Shown: in pieces, positions 34,014 through 37,940 of the stretch | Position numbering within the stretch: position 1 is the stretch's first letter | Layout: every line of letters starts with the position of its first letter | Assembly: GCF_900162815.1 (NCBI RefSeq) | Contig: NZ_FUGD01000128.1 | Coordinates: 1-37,940, forward strand | DNA: 37,940 bases | Origin: Psychrobacter pasteurii | GTDB lineage: Bacteria; Pseudomonadota; Gammaproteobacteria; Pseudomonadales; Moraxellaceae | Direction: 5' to 3' | Translations under genes and position numbers: made by a program | Notes under the pieces: generated by a model | Databases searched by the model: none | Told to the model about the DNA's origin: nothing | The model's input: the letters and a program-made list of their open reading frames with translations, nothing else

Positions 34014-34811
34014 ATGGGTGCGTTTGGTAAACTAAAAATCTCTATCTTAGCGGCTACGATGACCACTTTGGTTGGCTGTGCTACTGTTGCGGATGTGGCA
34101 GGATATAATACAGCTGCGTTAAATAGCAGTGCTGCGAAAAGTTACAGTCAAGTGGTTTCTAAGGCAAGCAGCCAAGGGACTGTAGATAGAACTTCTAGTA
34201 CAGCAATTCGAGTGAATAGAATTTTCAATCGTTTAAAGCCTCACGCTGATCGCGCCAACACAACAGGTATTCCTTTTGACTGGCAACTGACAGTCATTCG
34301 CTCACCTGAGCTAAATGCTTGGGCGATGCCAGGGGGGAAAATGGCAGTTTATACGGGTATTGTAGAGAAGTTAAACCTTACTGATGCTGAAATTGCTGCC
34401 ATTATCGGTCATGAGATGACACATGCTCTAGAGGAGCACAGTAAAAAGGATGCAGGCCAAAAAATCTTAACGGGTTTAGCGCTACAATTAGGCGGTTCGG
34501 CGCTACAAGCTAAGACAGGATTAAGTGCAGATTCTATCGGTTTACTGAGTGATTTGGGTATCGATAAGCCGTTTTCTCGTAGCCAAGAATCAGAAGCGGA
34601 TGCAGGCGGTCTACGTCTGATGGCACAAGCGGGTTATAATCCTGCAGCAGCGATCTCTGTTTGGAAAAAAATGGAAGCTGTCCAAGGACGTAGCAATGCG
34701 GTAGTCACGTTAATGTCTACTCACCCAAATTCTCAGCAGCGTATTGATAAAATCCAAGCCCTATTACCTGAAGTGACGCCTATTTACCAAGCTGCTGCTA
34801 AAGCCAACTAA
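34014..34811 (+). CDS. M48 family metalloprotease lipoprotein, LoiP-like
   Basis: A 265-residue lipoprotein zinc protease. The signal peptide ends in the lipobox LVGC with C22 as the lipidation site; position +2 is Ala, which fits the outer membrane. The catalytic domain has PELNAWAMPGGKMAVYTGIV, the zinc motif HEMTHALEEHS (H133, E134, H137), and SQESEADAGGLRLMAQAGY with the third ligand. This layout is that of LoiP/YggG, a stress-related outer-membrane protease of E. coli. The ATG start has AAGGATA 6-7 bases upstream. It is a single gene convergent to the minus-strand block that follows. Confidence 0.93.
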   Translation: MGAFGKLKISILAATMTTLVGCATVADVAGYNTAALNSSAAKSYSQVVSKASSQGTVDRTSSTAIRVNRIFNRLKPHADRANTTGIPFDWQLTVIRSPELNAWAMPGGKMAVYTGIVEKLNLTDAEIAAIIGHEMTHALEEHSKKDAGQKILTGLALQLGGSALQAKTGLSADSIGLLSDLGIDKPFSRSQESEADAGGLRLMAQAGYNPAAAISVWKKMEAVQGRSNAVVTLMSTHPNSQQRIDKIQALLPEVTPIYQAAAKAN

Positions 34812-34846
34812 AAGCTTGTAGGACTCGGGTCTATAGAGCTTAAAAC

Positions 34847-34882
34847 TTCAATAGTTATTTCAATAGTTATTTCAATAATTAT
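34847..34882 (+). repeat. 12-base tandem repeat, three copies
   Basis: TTCAATAGTTAT (34847-34858), TTCAATAGTTAT (34859-34870) and TTCAATAATTAT (34871-34882). It lies between the convergent M48 and small charged genes. Confidence 0.75.
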
Positions 34883-34894
34883 TAGCTGTCATCA

Positions 34895-34944
34895 ACCTTA
34901 TAAGCTCGCTATTGCTATGTGAGCGATGATCGAGCTTATAAGGT
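34895..34944. terminator. long inverted repeat between convergent genes
   Basis: ACCTTATAAGCTCG (34895-34908) and CGAGCTTATAAGGT (34931-34944) are a perfect 14-pair inverted repeat with a 22-base loop. The plus side is followed by TATCGTTTTT. It may be a bidirectional terminator for the convergent genes, or the ends of a tiny mobile relic. Confidence 0.5.
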
Positions 34945-34970
34945 ATCGTTTTTATGAAAACAAAGCAGTA

Positions 34971-35141
34971 TTACTCGCCTTTATTTTGAGCCTGTTCAAT
35001 TAACTCTTTTACTCGAGCACTCTCTTTTAAGACACAAGCCTCATAAGCAGAAAGCTCTTTGGCTTCTTGTTCTGCCTGTTTTTCTTGTTCTTCTTTTTGT
35101 TTGAAGTACTGTTCTAACTCTTCTGGTTGTGAATAACTCAT
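34971..35141 (-). CDS. hypothetical 56-residue charged alpha-helical protein
   Basis: A short gene on the minus strand: MSYSQPEELEQYFKQKEEQE, then KQAEQEAKELSAYEACVLKE and a Lys/Glu-rich end. AAGGAG lies 6 bases upstream of the ATG, a near-ideal ribosome site. The composition (about a third Glu and Lys/Gln) predicts one long helix, perhaps a coiled coil. It lies 40 bases after the glutamine amidotransferase gene on the same strand, so they are probably co-transcribed. I do not recognise the family; single Cys at residue 36. Confidence 0.7.
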   Translation of the reverse strand: MSYSQPEELEQYFKQKEEQEKQAEQEAKELSAYEACVLKESARVKELIEQAQNKGE

Positions 35142-35181
35142 TACGGACTCCTTAGATTATTTTTTATGAGATGTTAGTTGT

Positions 35182-35931
35182 TTATGATTGGCTACTAGCT
35201 AGTCGATTGAGCATAGCTTCTAGCCTTTGATTGTTTTGTTCGATATATTGCTCGCCCAGTACCAGTATCTCATCCGCTGTTTGTACAGTTTTTGGGTGGT
35301 GCTGCAATCCACTTTGTAGTGTTTTACTGCCATTGGAAAGCATTTTTGGCAAACTCTCTTTGGTGACCTCAAAATGACATTGCCAACCAATCACCCAAGT
35401 ATTTAGCGATTTATGTAGCGAGGTTTGATAAATAAAACCTTGGTTAGCCCAGGCTTTGGTTTGGGCAATAATTTGAGCCCCTTCAGGACAGTCAAAGCCG
35501 TCACCATGAAAGTGAAATACATTAAAAGGTGATTTTGGTAAGTCTTGGAGTAGGGGATGAGGCTTGCCGTCTGAGGTTAACTCAAGCTCAAACCAACCAA
35601 TTTCTTTTATGCCAGTAGGCTTAATCTTAGCACCCAAACAATGCGCGATTAGCTGCGCCCCTAAACACATACCAATAACGGTTTTACCGGCATCAATGGC
35701 TTGTTTAATTAGCTGCTTTTCGGCGATTAACCAAGGGTGTTTATTTTCATCATGGACACTCATGGGACCGCCCATGACAATGAGCCAGTCAAAGCTATCA
35801 GGCGTAGGTACTTTATCGTTATTGTAGGAGCGGCTTATGGTCATTTGGTGGTGGTGACGGTCTGCCCACTGTCTAATATAGCTTAGGTCTGCGTAATTGG
35901 TATGAAATAGAGCATGAATGCGTAGCGTCAT
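35182..35931 (-). CDS. class I glutamine amidotransferase-like protein
   Basis: A 249-residue protein with a GATase class I domain. The nucleophile elbow is GMCLGAQL (C89), and the His-Glu pair is WQCHFEVT (H186, E188). FDWLIVMGGPMSV and KEIGWFELELT are typical of stand-alone members annotated as GMP synthase-like amidotransferases (the YfeJ type), whose substrates are largely untested; some hydrolyse gamma-glutamyl compounds. No synthetase domain is attached. The ATG start has GAGGTGGG upstream on the minus strand. It is followed by the 56-residue gene. Confidence 0.9.
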   Translation of the reverse strand: MTLRIHALFHTNYADLSYIRQWADRHHHQMTISRSYNNDKVPTPDSFDWLIVMGGPMSVHDENKHPWLIAEKQLIKQAIDAGKTVIGMCLGAQLIAHCLGAKIKPTGIKEIGWFELELTSDGKPHPLLQDLPKSPFNVFHFHGDGFDCPEGAQIIAQTKAWANQGFIYQTSLHKSLNTWVIGWQCHFEVTKESLPKMLSNGSKTLQSGLQHHPKTVQTADEILVLGEQYIEQNNQRLEAMLNRLASSQS

Positions 35932-36052
35932 AACCCACCTCGAAGTAAAAAATATTAACCATCAATGACTTATTGTTTTATCTGCAATAGCCGACTGTCT
36001 GCTATAACCTTTTATCTGTCCGTAGTGCTTTGTCTAGAATAAGTGTTTAGGA

Positions 36053-36928
36053 TTAATTGTATCTAGAGCGGCTCACGTACTTTTTATTAAGTGCTTTTAA
36101 TATCGCGTAAGTCTCTAAATCCATCAGCCCATTTATTTTTTGCGGTCTAAAATGCAGCTGAAAGGCGTAGATAACATCACGGCTGGATTTATCCCACTCA
36201 TCGCTGTCATTAATTTGATAACCATAGTCGCTAAATAACTGCTTAATCTCGGGAATGGTCGCAGTCTCAAATGAGCTCTCAGTCAAAAACTGCTGTTTGT
36301 CTGTTTCATTATACCAAGCGCCCACACCATATTCTTTATATAACCGCTCCCAAGGAAACTTAGCACCTGGGTCAATTTTACGTGAGGGTGCCATATCGGA
36401 ATGGCCAATAATATTGGTAGGCTCAATCTCATAGCGCTCAGCGATATCTTTTACCAAATGAGCCACCTTTTTAATTTGCAGCTCAGTGAAATCAATATAA
36501 TGATGGGGTGGGTGGTAACCGTTATTGGCCTCCAAAGCTACCCTAGCATTTTGACCGCGCAGCTGTGGAGCGATACCTAAATTGACAATCTCAATGCCAA
36601 TAGAGGTGTCATTTAATATTTTTCTACCTTCAAAACTGCCAGCACCTGCATGCCAAGCGCGTTCCTCTTCAGGAACAAGCTGATAGACTTTATTGTTATC
36701 AGCCAAAGGCACTAAATAGTGAGCGCTGACATTGCCTTTGGTCAAGATCTCTAAGGAGGCCTCCTCATTTTCAGCAGTATAATGTAAGACGATGAATCTA
36801 ATGCGCTGGCTTTTGCCTTGTGCCTGATGGCTGTTATCAATGACATAGTGTGGTGCTGAGTGGATAGCACAGCCACTGAGTAAAGACAGAGCGAGACTGA
36901 CGCCAACTAAAGCTTTTATTTTTATCAT
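36053..36928 (-). CDS. AmiD-like N-acetylmuramoyl-L-alanine amidase lipoprotein
   Basis: A 291-residue lipoprotein that cleaves the amide between MurNAc and L-Ala in peptidoglycan or anhydro-muropeptides. The signal peptide ends in LLSGC with C20 as the lipid site. The Amidase_2 domain shows IVLHYTAE (H49), SAHYLVPL, AWHAGAG, SIGIEIVN, and IIGHSDMAPSRKIDPG (H176, D186) giving the zinc set. The C-terminal third looks like a peptidoglycan-binding domain (FSDYGYQINDSDEW, VIYAFQLHFRPQKINGLMD). This is the architecture of E. coli AmiD, an outer-membrane enzyme. No ribosome site is seen before the ATG, which is odd. Confidence 0.93.
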   Translation of the reverse strand: MIKIKALVGVSLALSLLSGCAIHSAPHYVIDNSHQAQGKSQRIRFIVLHYTAENEEASLEILTKGNVSAHYLVPLADNNKVYQLVPEEERAWHAGAGSFEGRKILNDTSIGIEIVNLGIAPQLRGQNARVALEANNGYHPPHHYIDFTELQIKKVAHLVKDIAERYEIEPTNIIGHSDMAPSRKIDPGAKFPWERLYKEYGVGAWYNETDKQQFLTESSFETATIPEIKQLFSDYGYQINDSDEWDKSSRDVIYAFQLHFRPQKINGLMDLETYAILKALNKKYVSRSRYN

Positions 36929-37320
36929 AGGTTTTTTCAGGAGTAATGGGTCAAAGTATTGTTTGGGTTGGGCTGAATAGATGGCTTTATTATAGCGTGA
37001 ATCTTTGGGCTACATTGTGTAAGAGACTTTAAGCTTCAGCAACAACAATACTGAAATGTTTCTAGAATTAGGGGTTTTAGGAGGTAAAGACAATATTAAG
37101 TAAAAATGGACAGTTTGATGTCGACATACCAAAAAATAAATTGTATGATTGCGATAATTTCATAAATAAAGCGACAGTATATAACTGTACTAGACGAGAA
37201 TAGTTATATAGCAATATTGACTGAAGCGTCTATTAAACGTGGATTGCCACTTACTTTATTTTTGATATTATCCAGACACATGCCTTAAATGGATTTATTT
37301 ATTTTTCGATAGGAGTCGAT
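36929..37320. other. 392-base divergent region between amidase and second DUF2147 gene
   Basis: No gene seen. It contains CGACATACC (37122-37130) within the palindrome ATGTCGACAT (37118-37127), and a good promoter for the DUF2147 gene (37244-37271). Confidence 0.6.
37244..37271 (+). promoter_or_regulatory. promoter for the second DUF2147 gene
   Basis: TTGCCA (37244-37249) and TATTAT (37266-37271), each one base off consensus, 16 bases apart. The leader would be about 42 bases, with AGGAG at 37311-37315 as ribosome site. Confidence 0.45.
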
Positions 37321-37770
37321 ATGAAACGTTTAACTACTTTACTTGCTACTGCAACACTAACCGGTCTGTTATCAACCACAGCAATGGCTGCGTCATTAAA
37401 TGGCACTCAGTGGCAGTCTATTGATGATAAGACAAAAGAGAAAAAAGCGGTTATTAAAATGACCGAGAGTAATGGTGTTGTAACCGGTACTATCATCAAG
37501 CTTAATGATGCTTCAAAAGCAAAAGAAGTTTGCTCAAAATGTGAAGGCTCATTAAAAAACAAACCAATCGTTGGTCTACCTATTTTAACCAAGCTAAAAG
37601 CAGACGGTAAAAACTCTTGGTCTGGTGGTGACTTGGTTGATCCAGAAAGTGGTAAGGTTTACGGTGGTACTGTGAAGCTTGCTGAAGATGGTAAGACCTT
37701 AAAGTTAACAGGTAATATTAAGGGTATGCCATTCTTGAAGCGTAGCCAAACTTGGACACGTGTTAAATAA
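37321..37770 (+). CDS. secreted DUF2147 family protein (copy 2)
   Basis: A 149-residue exported DUF2147 protein, function unknown. Residues 1-23 are a signal peptide (MKRLTTLLATATLTG, then TTAMAA), and the mature protein starts near SLNGTQW. It has the same parts as copy 1 at 4518-4961: the NGTQW strand, KMTESNGVVTGTIIKL, the pair CSKCEGSLKNKPIVG, WSGGDLVDPESGKVYGG and a basic C-terminus. The two copies share the CxxC, KNKP and ESG/ETG positions but differ elsewhere, so they are diverged paralogues. The start has AGGAG 5 bases upstream. An IS3-family end begins 72 bases after its stop. Confidence 0.9.
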   Translation: MKRLTTLLATATLTGLLSTTAMAASLNGTQWQSIDDKTKEKKAVIKMTESNGVVTGTIIKLNDASKAKEVCSKCEGSLKNKPIVGLPILTKLKADGKNSWSGGDLVDPESGKVYGGTVKLAEDGKTLKLTGNIKGMPFLKRSQTWTRVK

Positions 37771-37842
37771 GTTTATTCGCTATTAAAGCAAAAGAGCTTA
37801 TTAAAATAGAACTTATTAAATAAAAAAAGGTTAAAGGCCGTA

Positions 37843-37940
37843 TGAACTGACCCCCAAATGTTGGACGGTTTAGTTTAGATCAAGGACTGAGTTCTGTATT
37901 GCACAGGACTCAGTCCTTTTAGTTTAAGTTGAATACGTTC
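37843..37940 (-). mobile_element. terminal part of an IS3-family insertion sequence
   Basis: From 37843 the sequence begins TGAACTGACCCCCAAATG and continues TTGGAC, a terminal inverted repeat of the IS3-family type. Inside it is the 3' end of a transposase on the minus strand. The element runs off the window, so the other end, the target duplication and its intactness cannot be seen. Confidence 0.8.
37875..37940 (-). CDS. IS3-family transposase OrfB, C-terminal fragment at window edge
   Basis: The last 21 residues and stop (TAA at 37875-37877) of a minus-strand gene: ERIQLKLKGLSPVQYRTQSL, then I. The motif KLKGLSPVQYR is the C-terminal signature of IS3-family (IS150 group) integrase-type transposases. 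The coding end doubles as an inverted repeat in DNA (AAGGACTGAGTTCTGT with ACAGGACTCAGTCCTT). Partial only because the window ends. Confidence 0.85.
   Translation of the reverse strand, partial: ERIQLKLKGLSPVQYRTQSLI

Overview
The window is a bacterial chromosomal segment of roughly 40-45% GC. It looks like a gammaproteobacterium of the family Moraxellaceae, most likely Psychrobacter. The reasons are the protein sequences, a shortened division and cell-wall (dcw) cluster that starts at murG and runs murC-ddl-ftsQ-ftsA-ftsZ-lpxC, long AT-rich gaps between co-directional genes, and the pairing of a PACE efflux protein with a LysR regulator. The species is inferred from protein resemblance only. 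Most of the window is core genome. The two ends carry traces of insertion sequences: a degraded transposase-like fragment at 37-240 and the end of an IS3-family element from 37843 to the window edge.

Layout. 1-2306: transposase-like relic, a YeeZ-like NAD(P)-binding protein and an unrecognised 345-residue protein. 2455-4961: pyrE, gshB and a secreted DUF2147 protein. 5407-14233: murG, murC, ddl, ftsQ, ftsA, ftsZ, lpxC, all on the plus strand, supplying peptidoglycan precursor, the divisome and lipid A. 14529-16563: dciA (minus), a secreted CHAP-like cysteine hydrolase (plus) and yhbY (minus). 16942-26474: rlmE, ftsH, folP, sdhE, a ygfX-like gene, a DUF937 gene, tsaB, uppP, rsmJ, pgsA, all on the plus strand. 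26550-27047: a split-barrel flavin-binding stress protein (minus). 27575-31588: purL. 31815-32171: a small intact reading frame with no ATG, GTG or TTG start, bracketed by two nearly identical terminators. 32330-33751: divergent PACE efflux gene and LysR regulator. 34014-36928: M48 lipoprotein protease, then on the minus strand an AmiD-like amidase lipoprotein, a class I glutamine amidotransferase and a 56-residue charged peptide. 37321-37770: a second secreted DUF2147 protein, then the IS3-family end.

How the genes fit together. MurC, Ddl and MurG make the lipid-linked peptidoglycan precursor, and UppP recycles its undecaprenyl carrier. FtsQ, FtsA and FtsZ build the division ring. LpxC commits to lipid A synthesis and FtsH is the membrane protease that degrades LpxC in E. 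coli. PgsA makes phosphatidylglycerol phosphate. The CHAP-like protein, the AmiD-like amidase and the M48 lipoprotein belong to envelope turnover and quality control. A second group serves RNA and ribosomes (YhbY, RlmE, RsmJ, TsaB) and a third central metabolism (PyrE, PurL, FolP, GshB, SdhE).

I see no CRISPR array, tRNA, rRNA, prophage or recognisable defence island. The most unusual items are the small gene with an apparent AUA or AUU start between twin terminators, the paired DUF2147 genes, several short tandem repeats in intergenic DNA, and the loosened dcw cluster with a terminator-like hairpin between ftsQ and ftsA.
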